Shown: positions 54,547 to 63,960, numbered from the stretch's first letter. The stretch: DNA of 64,000 nucleotides from an uncultured Coriobacteriaceae bacterium (GCA_900544655.1 UQWE01000001.1:124001-188000); one strand, 5' to 3'. Numbers and translations are program-made. Notes: generated by a model not told the origin, from the letters alone.

Positions 54547-56469
54547 CTAGCGGTGCTTCCTCCTGTGGCGAGCCCAAATGTCACGGAAGACGAAGAACGT
54601 GATACCGAAGGCGATCAGATAGCACACGAAGGCAAATCCAGGAACGTCAAAGACCCTGAATCTTGCATCGCCGCCCTCAGTGCTCATAACGATCGCACTG
54701 GCGGCAATGAGAAAGCCGACGCACAATACGCCAAGGGTTAGGCGGTCCGCGATATGGGAGAGGTCGTCGATGGGGTCCTCAGAACCGACGAAATCCATGT
54801 TGATCTTGAGCTGGCCTCGCGTGAGCATGCTCATGGCGAGTTCCGCCTGAGCCGCGGCGCCCAGAAGGCCCTTGGTCGCGGCTTTGCTGCGTATGGCGAG
54901 CTCCGCCACGTCGCGCTTGATCTTTGCCGAGCTATTTGTATGAACGCGGATGTGTTGGGAGATGATGTCGATCATGTTGACGCCGGGCAGAAACTCGTCA
55001 AGAACGCCCTCGAGCGTCACGAGGCCACGTGCCATGCTCGTGATCTGACCTGGGAGTTCGATGCCGTTCCTCCGCGCGAGCGCGATGATGCGCCCAAGGA
55101 AACTGCCAAGATCGAGCTCGGACAGGTTGACGGTACCAAACTCGTCGACGACCTCGTCGAGATCAGCGAGGAGCTCGCCGTGATCCACGTCCTCGGGACT
55201 CGTCGAGGAAAGCCTGAGCAGGGCGCTCTTGAGCTTTGGCGTATCCCGCTCCGCCACCGAGAAGATCATGTCGCGCATGATGCGTCGAAGGCTTAGGGAC
55301 AGGCGGCCCGTGATGCCGAGGTCGAGAAAGACTATCTGCCCACCAAGGACCTCGATGTTGCCCGGATGCGGATCGGCATGGAAAAAGCCGTCATCAAGGA
55401 GCTGGGAGGCATAGTTGTCCACAAGCTTGGTGCCGATCTCGGTGAGGTCATAACCGGCCTTGACGAGCTTGGCGGGAGTCGAGATGGTAATGCCGTCGAT
55501 ATACTCCATCACAACGACGTGCTTCGTGCAGAGGTCCATGTAAGGCTTAGGGCATGTCACGAACTTGCAACCCTCGTTATTACGCCTGAACTCCTCGAGG
55601 TTACGCGCCTCGACGAGGAAGTCCGTCTCCTCCCGGAAGGTGTCCCAAAGCTCTTCGACGACGCTTGTGAGGTCGAGGAACTGCTCGCCCTTGAAGAAGG
55701 GCATCAGGTGGCGGACGAGAGAGCGCATGATGTCGATGTCCTGCGCCATGACCTCCTGAACATGGGGACGTTGCACCTTGATCGCGACGTCCTCGCCCGA
55801 GGAGAGGCGGGCGCGATGGACCTGCGCCACCGAGGCGGAGCCCAAGGGTCGCTCGCCGATAGCGTCAAATATCTCGCCGAGGTCCCCACCGTACTCGCTT
55901 TCGAGCACGGCGAGAACGGTCTCGTACGGCATTGGCTCGACGTCGCTCCTAAGACGCGAGAGCTCCTCGCAGAACTGCTCTGGGAGAATCTCTGAGCGCA
56001 TGGACAGGATCTGCCCCGCCTTGACGAAGGTGGGGCCGAGCTCCTCGAGCATCCGGCGAAACTTGACGGGCGTGATACCACCGAGAACATCGTACTTGCG
56101 GACAATCGCAAATATCTGAAGCAGACGCGCGTGCCGGCGCTTCCGCGAGACCCCATAGCGGCTCGCATCATTTCTGCGAGCACCTCGAAGAAGGCCGATC
56201 GTCACGGAATCAGAGTCGTCGTCGAGCTCGCCTTCGACGCCGGCGAGCGCGGCCTCCCACATCGCGTCCTCAGCCTCGGCCGGAGTCGCATCGGGACGCA
56301 ACGCGTCATCTGGGCTGCTAATCTCGTCGAGAGAGCCTGAACCGCGAGCGCAGTCGGAAGAAGCCGGCCCTTGCGTCATCGAGGGCGACGCCGAGCCACG
56401 AGAAGCCGCCCCCGGGCCGGAAGCGTCAGGGGCGGCGAATCTCTCGTTCTTTTCGAGGTCTTCGTTCAA
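54547..56469 (-). CDS. ABC1/UbiB-family atypical kinase
   Basis: 640 aa. A long acidic, low-complexity N-terminus (1-115) precedes the kinase-like domain. ABC1 features are FVKAGQILS (the KxGQ motif), VAQVHRARLSSGEDVAIKVQ, FHADPHPGN and FLDLGITGRLS. Two membrane helices close the C-terminus. Family members affect ubiquinone synthesis or lipid export; with no quinone genes here, the substrate is unknown. It lies six bases after the phasin-like gene and is surely coexpressed with it. Confidence 0.88.
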   Translation of the reverse strand: MNEDLEKNERFAAPDASGPGAASRGSASPSMTQGPASSDCARGSGSLDEISSPDDALRPDATPAEAEDAMWEAALAGVEGELDDDSDSVTIGLLRGARRNDASRYGVSRKRRHARLLQIFAIVRKYDVLGGITPVKFRRMLEELGPTFVKAGQILSMRSEILPEQFCEELSRLRSDVEPMPYETVLAVLESEYGGDLGEIFDAIGERPLGSASVAQVHRARLSSGEDVAIKVQRPHVQEVMAQDIDIMRSLVRHLMPFFKGEQFLDLTSVVEELWDTFREETDFLVEARNLEEFRRNNEGCKFVTCPKPYMDLCTKHVVVMEYIDGITISTPAKLVKAGYDLTEIGTKLVDNYASQLLDDGFFHADPHPGNIEVLGGQIVFLDLGITGRLSLSLRRIMRDMIFSVAERDTPKLKSALLRLSSTSPEDVDHGELLADLDEVVDEFGTVNLSELDLGSFLGRIIALARRNGIELPGQITSMARGLVTLEGVLDEFLPGVNMIDIISQHIRVHTNSSAKIKRDVAELAIRSKAATKGLLGAAAQAELAMSMLTRGQLKINMDFVGSEDPIDDLSHIADRLTLGVLCVGFLIAASAIVMSTEGGDARFRVFDVPGFAFVCYLIAFGITFFVFRDIWARHRRKHR

Positions 56470-56475
56470 GCCTCG

Positions 56476-56826
56476 CTACTCCTTTGTGGGGTCTTCGACA
56501 GAGTCTGCCTCAACGGGAACCTTGATTGCCGCAGAGGCCTTGGCGTCAAGGTCGCTCGCAAGCTCCTTGGCACGATCGATGAAAGCCGCGCGCTCCTCAG
56601 GGGTCATCGTGGACAAGCGAGCGCGAAGAACGGAATCCTGGGCGCCATCCACGGTCTCCTTGGCCTTCTGGGTGAGCTCTCGGTTGAGGTCCTTGCCCTG
56701 CTCGACCGTAAGCTCGCCCTTCTTGACGAGCGAATCCACGAGCTCCGTGGTCTTCTCGGCGCCTAGGGCGACGGCACCCACGCCAGCAAGAAACGCCTTT
56801 CGAATGCCCTCAGTGATGTCAACCAT
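56476..56826 (-). CDS. Phasin-like small helical protein
   Basis: 116 aa. It starts MVDITEGIRKAFLAGVGAVA with a helical hydrophobic face, then amphipathic helices rich in Lys/Glu and an acidic end. This matches the short phasin/PhaF-like family (polyhydroxyalkanoate granule or coiled-coil scaffold proteins), which often neighbours ABC1 kinases in anaerobes without PHA. Function not established. The 148 bases upstream hold no gene or clear promoter. Confidence 0.7.
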   Translation of the reverse strand: MVDITEGIRKAFLAGVGAVALGAEKTTELVDSLVKKGELTVEQGKDLNRELTQKAKETVDGAQDSVLRARLSTMTPEERAAFIDRAKELASDLDAKASAAIKVPVEADSVEDPTKE

Positions 56827-56974
56827 GATTGCCCCTCTCCCGCACTCGCGTGCGCGTTGTCGTTAGCCTACTTGTACCCAAGCGAGGACAGACGGTATCG
56901 GTCGCATCCGCAAACGGAGACGAGTGACATCACGGCAGCGGGCGAATGGTAACCGCGACGCCATCCTGCGCTAG

Positions 56975-58171
56975 TCACTTGCCCAAAAGATAGCGGCTCA
57001 TCTGAGAGACGCTCGTGACGATAGCCGTCGCCCCGGCGTTTTCCAGCTCTCCCGCGGGGGCGGTGTCGCCAAGGTAGACGCCGATGGAGTCGACGCCCGT
57101 CGCGACGGCGCCCTCGATGTCATAGTGCCTGTCTCCGAGCATGACGGCGTCTATGGGATCGGCGCCGAGACGTCGCAAGGCCTCGACGATAAGGCCGGCC
57201 TTTCCGGGATCCTTAACGCCCGTCTGGGTGACGACCTCCTCGAAGAGGTCATCGATGCCAGTCTGTTGAAGGGCCGTGCGGACGAAGCGCTCCATCTTCG
57301 AAGACACGATGGCGAGTCTCTTGCCCCGGCTCTTAAGCTCCGTGAGCAGCTCGCGAACGCCGTCGAACAATGGGTTTCTCTCGGGACCGAGGCCCGCGTA
57401 GATCTCGCGATAGCGACGAGTGACCTCGGCTGCGTCTTCCTCGGAGAGGCCATAGACAAGCGAGAAGGCAAGCGGAAAGGGAGGGCCAACGAGCCTTCCG
57501 GCGTCGCCGATCTCCTCATCGGTCAGACCCCATTCGCGAAGCACCTGAGTTGCCGTCCTCACGATGCAGGGCTTCGTGTCCGCGAGGGTGCCATCAAAAT
57601 CAAAGAGCACGACGGGCTTCTCGGCCAGACCGCGGACGCCCGATGCGAGGCGCTCGGCGGCGCAGTCAAGAGGACCCTCCGCGCGGAGGACCTTAAGACC
57701 GTGCCTGACAGGCTCGACCACGGCGGCGAGGTTCTCCACTGATGCCCTGGGAGAGCCGGGTACGTTGACGACGAGCGTGCGACCCAGGGTTCCGGCCGTA
57801 GCGCGAGAGAGCCAGGCAAAGGGCGTTATCTTGGCGGAAGCTGCGCGCATGGCCTCGCCGATGCCAGGCACGAGGCGGTCACAGACGTCAACCGTAACGT
57901 CGGGCGTAACATCACGAGGAGAAAGCCCCGTACCACCCGTCGTGACGACAAGAGCGACACCCGAAGCAGCGGCATCGCGGATTGCGCGTTCGATACTAAC
58001 GCGCTCGTCCGGGACGACGATGGAAGATACCACCTCAAAACCTGACTCAGAAAGCAGGGCCGCCACGGCAGGACCCGCCTCATCCCTATAGACACCAGCA
58101 CTCGCGCGATCGCTCACGGTGATGACGGTAGCGGTATAAGACGAGATGACGACCTTGTCATGGCAGCTCAT
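56975..58171 (-). CDS. Fused MogA/MoaB-like and HAD phosphatase protein
   Basis: 398 aa. Residues 1-165 are a MoCF (MogA/MoaB) domain: VITVSDRASAGVYRDEAGP, VVTTGGTGLSPRDVTPD and VNVPGSPRASVEN, the elements for adenylating molybdopterin. From about 185 a HAD hydrolase begins, with D191 and D193 in LFDFDGTLADTK, IVSSK and a GDRHYDIEGA acid pair, of the phosphoglycolate phosphatase type. ATG 58171 has AGGAGT six bases upstream. It ends the molybdenum operon. The HAD substrate is unknown. Confidence 0.88.
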   Translation of the reverse strand: MSCHDKVVISSYTATVITVSDRASAGVYRDEAGPAVAALLSESGFEVVSSIVVPDERVSIERAIRDAAASGVALVVTTGGTGLSPRDVTPDVTVDVCDRLVPGIGEAMRAASAKITPFAWLSRATAGTLGRTLVVNVPGSPRASVENLAAVVEPVRHGLKVLRAEGPLDCAAERLASGVRGLAEKPVVLFDFDGTLADTKPCIVRTATQVLREWGLTDEEIGDAGRLVGPPFPLAFSLVYGLSEEDAAEVTRRYREIYAGLGPERNPLFDGVRELLTELKSRGKRLAIVSSKMERFVRTALQQTGIDDLFEEVVTQTGVKDPGKAGLIVEALRRLGADPIDAVMLGDRHYDIEGAVATGVDSIGVYLGDTAPAGELENAGATAIVTSVSQMSRYLLGK

Positions 58172-58194
58172 GCGCACTCCTACTAGCCAAAAGC

Positions 58195-59229
58195 CTACTT
58201 GCCGAAGGGACAGATTGGGTAGTGGCACTCCTCGCAGCCGAGACAGAGGCCGCCCTCTGCATAAGCGACGATATCCGCACGCGTCAGGCGAACGCCCGCC
58301 GCGATGCGAGGCATGATGAGGTCGAGAATCGTGGCTCGCGCGAACATCACGCAGCCAGGAAGACCGAGCACAGGGGTGCCATCGTCATAGTATCCCACGA
58401 AGACCATGGCGCCTGGAAGCACGGGGGCGCCGTAGGTAACCATCTCGGCACCGCTCTGCTGGATGGCACCAGGGGTGTTGTCGTCGGGGTCGACGCTCAT
58501 GCCGCCAGTGCAGACGACGAGGTCAACGCCAGCCTCGCGCACGCGCCTGATCGCGGCAACGATGTCCTCGACATCGTCACCGGGCGTCTCGTGGGCAACG
58601 CACTCCATGCCGTACTCGGTGAGCTTGCTCTTGACGACGGGTGTGAACGAGTCCTCGATTAGGCCCGCGGCAACCTCGCTGCCCGTGGTGACGATGCCAA
58701 CGCGACGGAGCTTGTAGGGCAGAACCTCGCAGACGGGCCCCTCGCCAGCGCAAGCTTCAGCCGCGCGGCGGGCCTCCTCGAGCTTTGACTCCTCGATCAC
58801 AAGCGGAATGACGCGCATTCCCGCGAGCTTATCACCCGCATGAACCGCCGTGTTACCGGCGCGCGTGGCCACCATGACCTGCGTCACCGAGTTAACGGCG
58901 GCAAGCGCACTGCTACGCACGCGGAAGCACCCGTCATAGGCGGCGCGCAGCTCGATCTTGCCCTCGCGAATCTCGGGCGAGCGAACACAACCGTCACCTT
59001 CCATGATCTCGCAGAGGCGGATGGCGGCGTCATCCTCGTGGAGCATGCCCGGCTCGAGCTCGAGCACATAGACGCTGCGCTTGCCCATCGAGAGCAGCAC
59101 GTCGACGTCCTCCGGAGCCACGACGTGGCCCTTACGGAAACGAGCTCCCTTGAATTCGTCGGGAATGATCTGGGTCATGTCGTGACAGAGCACGTGTCCC
59201 ACGGCCTGCTGAACGGGAAGTTCCTTCAT
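58195..59229 (-). CDS. MoeA-like molybdopterin-binding protein with Cys-rich tail
   Basis: 344 aa. The N-terminus resembles the start of MoeA (QQAVGHVLCHDMTQIIP). The central MoCF domain has GIVTTGSEVAAGLIEDSF, CTGGMSVDPDDNTPGAI and VLGLPGCVMFARAT. It is shorter than MoeA (about 400 aa) and ends with GGLCLGCEECHYPICPFGK, four cysteines that may hold a metal or cluster. It may insert Mo or carry the cofactor. Its ATG overlaps the MOSC gene stop (TAATG), setting the start. Confidence 0.82.
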   Translation of the reverse strand: MKELPVQQAVGHVLCHDMTQIIPDEFKGARFRKGHVVAPEDVDVLLSMGKRSVYVLELEPGMLHEDDAAIRLCEIMEGDGCVRSPEIREGKIELRAAYDGCFRVRSSALAAVNSVTQVMVATRAGNTAVHAGDKLAGMRVIPLVIEESKLEEARRAAEACAGEGPVCEVLPYKLRRVGIVTTGSEVAAGLIEDSFTPVVKSKLTEYGMECVAHETPGDDVEDIVAAIRRVREAGVDLVVCTGGMSVDPDDNTPGAIQQSGAEMVTYGAPVLPGAMVFVGYYDDGTPVLGLPGCVMFARATILDLIMPRIAAGVRLTRADIVAYAEGGLCLGCEECHYPICPFGK

Positions 59230-59702
59230 TAGCGCCTCACCTCCATAACATGCACCCCATCGCCGGCGCGAACCTCTCCCCCTCGAACGACAACGGTAAA
59301 GATGCCCTCGCTCGGCATGGCGCACTTTCCCACCAGACGCTTAATCTCGCAGTCGTTATGACATTTCTTGCCGATTTGCGTCACGGCGAGGAGCGCCTCC
59401 CCGGCGGAAATGACCGTACCCACGGGAAGCGACTTGAGATCGAGGCCGCGCGTGAGGATGTTCTCCGCGAAGTCGCCCGCCTTGAGATTGGGCAGAACCT
59501 GGCGCAGGTCATCAACGGCCTCATTCGGCAGCAGACTCACCTGGCGGTGCCAGGCTCCAGAATGCGCGTCGCCGACGACGCCAGTGCCAACCTCAAGCTC
59601 AATGGAATCAACAGACTGCTTGCGAACGCCCTTCTCGGCACTCATGCATACGGCAATGACCTCGCCCGCAAGGGCTCCGGGCGAAACAACGAACTCTCCC
59701 AC
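59229..59702 (-). CDS. MOSC-domain protein
   Basis: 157 aa stand-alone MOSC domain. It contains LEVGTGVVGDAHSG, LKAGDFAENILTRG and the conserved cysteine in IGKKCHNDCEIKRL. MOSC proteins carry sulfur or handle molybdenum cofactor. It lies one base after moaC and overlaps the next gene. It could add a final sulfur to the cofactor, but this is by association only. Confidence 0.85.
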   Translation of the reverse strand: MGEFVVSPGALAGEVIAVCMSAEKGVRKQSVDSIELEVGTGVVGDAHSGAWHRQVSLLPNEAVDDLRQVLPNLKAGDFAENILTRGLDLKSLPVGTVISAGEALLAVTQIGKKCHNDCEIKRLVGKCAMPSEGIFTVVVRGGEVRAGDGVHVMEVRR

Positions 59703-59703
59703 G

Positions 59704-60213
59704 CTACTCTCCCCTCACAAAATGGCCGCTACGGCCCCCAGTCTTCTCCATAAGGCGAACAGCCGTGATCTCCATGTCACGCTGGTGCGACTTGCACATG
59801 TCATAGATGGTCAGCGCGGCCACGGACGCTGCGGCGAGCGCCTCCATCTCCACGCCCGTCTCCCCCTTGCAACGAGCCGTGGCCTCGATTGCGATCCCAT
59901 CATCCTCTAGCGCGAAGTTGATATCCACGCCGGAAAGCGGAATCTGATGGCACATCGGGATAATCTCCCACGTGCGCTTTGCAGCCATAATGCCGGCTAC
60001 CTGGGCGACAGCGAGGACGTCGCCCTTGCGTGTGCCACCGGTCCGCACAAGCTCAAGCGTGCTCGGAGCCATGAGCACCTTCGCGGCGGCGCGCGCGACT
60101 CGAGACGTCACGGGCTTGTCGCCAACGTCGACCATGCGGGCACGGCCCTGTTCGTTTACGTGCGTGAACTCGGCATCGCGAATGCTTGCCGATGTGGTCT
60201 GGGAATCCTCCAC
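59704..60213 (-). CDS. moaC: Cyclic pyranopterin monophosphate synthase MoaC
   Basis: 169 aa, second step of molybdopterin synthesis. [33 protein letters not shown] and [21 protein letters not shown] are diagnostic, and the catalytic K in [15 protein letters not shown] is present. It follows moaA by one base. The first 20 residues are a short extension. Confidence 0.96.
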   Translation of the reverse strand: MEDSQTTSASIRDAEFTHVNEQGRARMVDVGDKPVTSRVARAAAKVLMAPSTLELVRTGGTRKGDVLAVAQVAGIMAAKRTWEIIPMCHQIPLSGVDINFALEDDGIAIEATARCKGETGVEMEALAAASVAALTIYDMCKSHQRDMEITAVRLMEKTGGRSGHFVRGE

Positions 60214-60214
60214 C

Positions 60215-61165
60215 CTAGCCCCCTATCTCGAACATGTCCCTCGGGGTCTCGCTCGAGCGAAGACCCGGGACGAGGTTGTGATGAGCCGGCTTGGCCTCGA
60301 TGCCACGGGCGATGGCCCGTTCGAGCTCCAAACCATGCAAGCCGCGAAGAGGCACTTCGGTGGCGGAGTGAAGACAGGGTTTGAGCCTGCCGTCCGCCGT
60401 GACGCGGACACGGTCGCATCCCGAGCAGAACCTGTGGCTGACGGCGCGAATGAGCCCGACACGCCCGAGAAACCCCGGTGCGGAGTAGAGCTCCGCCACG
60501 CCGCCCTCGCCAATACGTTCGAGCTCAGGCACCGCTTCAAGGACGACATCGCCGGAAACGAAGCGTTCCTTCGGCCAGCGGGCGCACTCTCCCATGGGCA
60601 TGAGCTCGATAAAGCGAACCTCAACGGGCTCCCTTCGTGCGATATCAACGAAGTCCGCCGCCTCATCGTCGTTCACTCCGCCCATGAGCACACAGTTTAT
60701 CTTTGGCGGAGGGAAACCGGCCAGCCTTGCGGCGCGCATTCCGTCCAGAGCATCCGAGAGCTCGCCGACGCGTGAAATCTCTCGATAGCGATCGGGACGA
60801 AGCGTGTCGAGCGAGATGTTAAGGCGAGTTAGCCCGGCGGTGCGTAGGTCGTTCGCGAGGGGCGCGAGCATGGTTCCGTTCGTCGTCATGTCGACCTCGT
60901 CAATGCCCTCTATGCCGGAGAGCATAGCGACAAGGTCCACGATCCCTCGCCTCACCAGCGGCTCCCCACCCGTAACGCGAACCTTGCGGACGCCAAGCCT
61001 CGAGGCGGCTCGGACGATCTCCGCCATCTCCTCGAACGAGAGGACCTCTCCATGAGCGTGATGGGCGACGCCCTCGCGGGGCATGCAGTAAATGCATCGG
61101 CAATTGCACTTGTCCGTGACGGACAGCCTCATGTAGCTGATGGTTCTTCCGAAGGTGTCTTGCAC
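60215..61165 (-). CDS. moaA: GTP 3',8-cyclase MoaA
   Basis: 316 aa radical SAM enzyme, first step of molybdopterin synthesis. The N-terminal cluster motif is CNCRCIYCM (CX3CX2C). A second cluster lies at [18 protein letters not shown] near the end. The C-terminal GG is present (MFEIGG). Start GTG 61165 is chosen since VQDTFGR matches family N-termini; a GTG at 61186 would add seven residues. It begins six bases after the modC stop. Confidence 0.95.
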   Translation of the reverse strand: MQDTFGRTISYMRLSVTDKCNCRCIYCMPREGVAHHAHGEVLSFEEMAEIVRAASRLGVRKVRVTGGEPLVRRGIVDLVAMLSGIEGIDEVDMTTNGTMLAPLANDLRTAGLTRLNISLDTLRPDRYREISRVGELSDALDGMRAARLAGFPPPKINCVLMGGVNDDEAADFVDIARREPVEVRFIELMPMGECARWPKERFVSGDVVLEAVPELERIGEGGVAELYSAPGFLGRVGLIRAVSHRFCSGCDRVRVTADGRLKPCLHSATEVPLRGLHGLELERAIARGIEAKPAHHNLVPGLRSSETPRDMFEIGG

Positions 61166-61170
61166 GTTCC

Positions 61171-62298
61171 CTACGCCTCCAAGCACATGACGTCAGACGG
61201 GGCGACCTCAAGCGTAACGCGTGAGGGGTCATCAAGCGAAGCCCACGCCGCCTTCTCGAGCTCGACGCGGAGCATCCCGCCGCCAGGAGTCGAGCACATG
61301 ACGATGATCGAGAAGACGTTGTCGATAACACGCGCCACCTCGCAGGGGATGAGGTTGACGGTCTTGTCAAGCTCGCCGCGATTTGGCACGGCCTCACTCC
61401 CAAACCCCGTGGGCGCGTCCCCAAGGGTATCCACGACCCGGCCGTCCGCCTCGACGACCCTTAGGAAGTGCGCGCGGAGGCCGACGTGGTCGCAGCCCTC
61501 GACCGGACGAGCGCAATCAAGCGTAACGCCCCAGTCCGTGCAGACAAGGGAAGTCTCTCCCGCCGGCGACGCCGCACTCACGTTCTTGCAACCACTGATG
61601 AGGGCCTCCGCCAGAGTCGCGGGGGTATCGAACAGCTCACGGGTGGGCACCGTGCGACCGCTCTTGCCATGGTCGAGCACGCAAACGCGCTGGCTCATGC
61701 GATACACCTCGTCGCGGCTGTGCGTGACGAACACCACGCCCCCGGGAAACGCGCGGAGCGTGTCTGCGAGCTCGAGCTCGAGCTGCCAGCGCAGGTAACC
61801 GTCGAGCGCGCTGAAGGGCTCGTCGAGAAGGAGGAGCTCCGGATCGTTCGCCATGATGCGCGCGAGGGCGCAACGCTGCTGCTGGCCACCAGACAGCTCG
61901 GCCGAACGCAACCCCTCGAGGCCCTCCAGGCGAAAGGCTCGAATCCGCTCCAAAGCCCTCTCGCGGCGCTCGTTGCGAGGTCCTCCTCGCACGCCCGCCA
62001 TGACATTGTCGAGAACCGTCATCGTTGGGAAGAGCGCGTAGCTCTGAAAGAGATAGCCCACGCGCCTCTCCTGCACCGGCACGTCAACACGCGCTTCCGA
62101 GTCAAACAGCACGCGATCGTTCAGAACGATACGGCCCTTGTCAGGGCGCTCGATACCGGCGATGCACTTGAGCGTCATGCTCTTGCCGCAACCGGACGCA
62201 CCGAGAATCGCAAGCGTCTCGCTCGGGTCATCCGAGCTGAAGGAGGCGTCGAGGACGAAGTCGCCAAGGCGTTTTGTGATGTCAACGAAAAGGCTCAT
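61171..62298 (-). CDS. modC: Molybdate ABC transporter ATP-binding protein
   Basis: 375 aa. Walker A GASGCGKSMTL, signature [15 protein letters not shown] and Walker B LLLLDEPFSALDG are intact. The remaining 140 residues form a C-terminal mop/TOBE-like regulatory domain. Its ATG overlaps modB (ATGA). Assigned to molybdate by position among mod and moa genes. Confidence 0.93.
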   Translation of the reverse strand: MSLFVDITKRLGDFVLDASFSSDDPSETLAILGASGCGKSMTLKCIAGIERPDKGRIVLNDRVLFDSEARVDVPVQERRVGYLFQSYALFPTMTVLDNVMAGVRGGPRNERRERALERIRAFRLEGLEGLRSAELSGGQQQRCALARIMANDPELLLLDEPFSALDGYLRWQLELELADTLRAFPGGVVFVTHSRDEVYRMSQRVCVLDHGKSGRTVPTRELFDTPATLAEALISGCKNVSAASPAGETSLVCTDWGVTLDCARPVEGCDHVGLRAHFLRVVEADGRVVDTLGDAPTGFGSEAVPNRGELDKTVNLIPCEVARVIDNVFSIIVMCSTPGGGMLRVELEKAAWASLDDPSRVTLEVAPSDVMCLEA

Positions 62299-62969
62299 GC
62301 CCGCCTCCCCTGCGTACGGGCCCTGCCCTCAAGCCAGTTCATGACGAGAAGGACGACGGCCGATATGGCGACGTTGACGAGCACCCATCGAAACGCGAGC
62401 GCGTTATCGCCCGTGCGCCACAGCTGATAGACGGTCGTGGAGACCGTTGCGGTCTGGCCGGGCGTGTATCCCGCGACCATTGCCGTGGCACCGTACTCGC
62501 CAAGGGCGCGTGCGAACGCGAGGACCGCCCCCGCAAGAATGCCCTGGGCGCAACCGGGAACCTGGACTCGCCAGAACGCCCACGTGCGGCTTTTGCCGAG
62601 GGTGAGCGCGGCGTACGTCAAGGTCTTGTCATAAGCCTCGAAGGCGCCGCGGGCCGTTCGATACATAAGGGGAAAGGCGACGACGACGCACGCGAAGATC
62701 GCGCTGTACCACGTCATGGTGAGACGAACCCCAAAGGCCGCGAGCACCCAGGCACCGAGGGAACGCCTGGGACCGAGAACGAGCAGGAGCAGATACCCGA
62801 CGACGGTCGGCGGCAAGACGAGTGGGAGCGTGAGCACCACGTCGAGCAGGGCCCTCACCGTTCTGGGAAGCTTCGCGATCACGCACGCCGCACCGAGCCC
62901 CAGGAAGAACACGGCTACCGTCGAGATGGCGGCGATACGCAGCGAGTTTATGAGCGGGTACCAGTCCAT
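62295..62969 (-). CDS. modB: Molybdate ABC transporter permease
   Basis: 224 aa with about five membrane helices. VLTLPLVLPPTVVGYLLL near the start and the LARALGEYGATAMVAGYTPG segment are typical of ModB, and the EAA loop reads AALTLGKSRTWAFWRV. It follows modA by 20 bases. Confidence 0.94.
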   Translation of the reverse strand: MDWYPLINSLRIAAISTVAVFFLGLGAACVIAKLPRTVRALLDVVLTLPLVLPPTVVGYLLLLVLGPRRSLGAWVLAAFGVRLTMTWYSAIFACVVVAFPLMYRTARGAFEAYDKTLTYAALTLGKSRTWAFWRVQVPGCAQGILAGAVLAFARALGEYGATAMVAGYTPGQTATVSTTVYQLWRTGDNALAFRWVLVNVAISAVVLLVMNWLEGRARTQGRRA

Positions 62970-62989
62970 GGCTCAGATCCTATCGACAA

Positions 62990-63850
62990 TTATGCGGACA
63001 GCGGCTTGAAGCCGACCTCCTCGAAGCAAGCGGAGGCCTCGGAGCCCTTGAGGAACTCGAGATAGGACTTGGCGGCGTCCTCGCGCTTCGTGCCCTTGAC
63101 GACGGCGATCGGATAGACGACCTCACCGCACATATCCTTGGTGGCGCAATCGACGACCGCAAGACCTGCAGATACCGCATCGGTGCGATAAATGACACCA
63201 CAGTCGACAGCCGCCTCGGATACCTGGGTCGTGACCTCCTTGACGTTGGTGCCATAGGTGATAACGCCAGAGGCCGCGAGTTCGTCCTCGTTGAGGTTGA
63301 AGTACTTCAGGATTTTCTGGGTGTACTGCCCAACGGGAACATCGGAGTTACCCATGGCGAGCTTGACGTCACCAGCCGTGAGGTGGTCAGCGAGGTCCTC
63401 GAAGTTCTGGATGCCCTTGGGATTGCCCTCGGGGACAACGAGCGTGACCTCGTTCTGAAGGATGTTGAAGCGCGTGTCGGACTCGATAAGATCAAGTCCA
63501 TCGGTGTTGACCTCGGGGTCAGCGGTGGCGTCGAGCTGGTTCATCTGCTTTTGTCCGGCGGAGATGAAGACGTCGCACTCGGCACCTTCCTGAATCTGAG
63601 TCTTCAGGGTGCCAGAGGAATCGAAATTGAAGCTAACCTCGGTGCCGGCGTCCTTCGTGAAGGACTCAGTCGCCTTGGTGAGGCTCTCGGTCATGCTTGC
63701 CGCGGCGAAGACGATGAGCTTCTCGTCAGACGCGGCGGATGTCACCGCGGCTGAGCCAAAGCCGCCACAGCCGGTGAGGCCGAGGCCAGCGACGGCAGCG
63801 ACACCCGACCCGATGGAAGCGATTGCCTGCTTGCGGGTGATAGATTTCAT
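62990..63850 (-). CDS. modA: Molybdate-binding lipoprotein ModA
   Basis: 286 aa. A signal with TRKQA before a hydrophobic stretch and a lipobox LTGC gives a lipoprotein. The binding fold shows LIVFAAASMTESLTKATES, VSFNFDSSGTLKTQIQEGAE and DVFISAGQKQMNQLD, typical of ModA oxyanion pockets. It is the first gene of the molybdenum operon, 49 bases from a ModE-like operator. Confidence 0.93.
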   Translation of the reverse strand: MKSITRKQAIASIGSGVAAVAGLGLTGCGGFGSAAVTSAASDEKLIVFAAASMTESLTKATESFTKDAGTEVSFNFDSSGTLKTQIQEGAECDVFISAGQKQMNQLDATADPEVNTDGLDLIESDTRFNILQNEVTLVVPEGNPKGIQNFEDLADHLTAGDVKLAMGNSDVPVGQYTQKILKYFNLNEDELAASGVITYGTNVKEVTTQVSEAAVDCGVIYRTDAVSAGLAVVDCATKDMCGEVVYPIAVVKGTKREDAAKSYLEFLKGSEASACFEEVGFKPLSA

Positions 63851-63898
63851 GAAGGTCCTTCCTTTCAGCCCGACGTCCCGTGGGCAATCTACGCGATT

Positions 63899-63922
63899 CG
63901 TTGTTTAGAGAGATACACAACG
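63899..63922 (-). promoter_or_regulatory. ModE-like operator upstream of modA
   Basis: CGTTGTTTA (63899-63907), a 6-base spacer and TACACAACG (63914-63922) are inverted repeats matching at 8 of 9 positions. The layout of two 9-base arms around six bases, CGTT..TA and TA..AACG, follows the ModE site pattern. It lies 49 bases upstream of modA, where repression by Mo-loaded ModE would be expected. Confidence 0.6.
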
Positions 63923-63935
63923 GTCGCCATGTATA

Positions 63936-63960
63936 TGCACGACGCTACAGCCGTCGTGCA
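63936..63960. repeat. Perfect 9-bp inverted repeat upstream of the ModE-like site
   Basis: TGCACGACG (63936-63944) and CGTCGTGCA (63952-63960) with a 7-base spacer. It may be a second operator or the terminator of a gene beyond the window. No T run follows on the minus strand. Confidence 0.5.
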
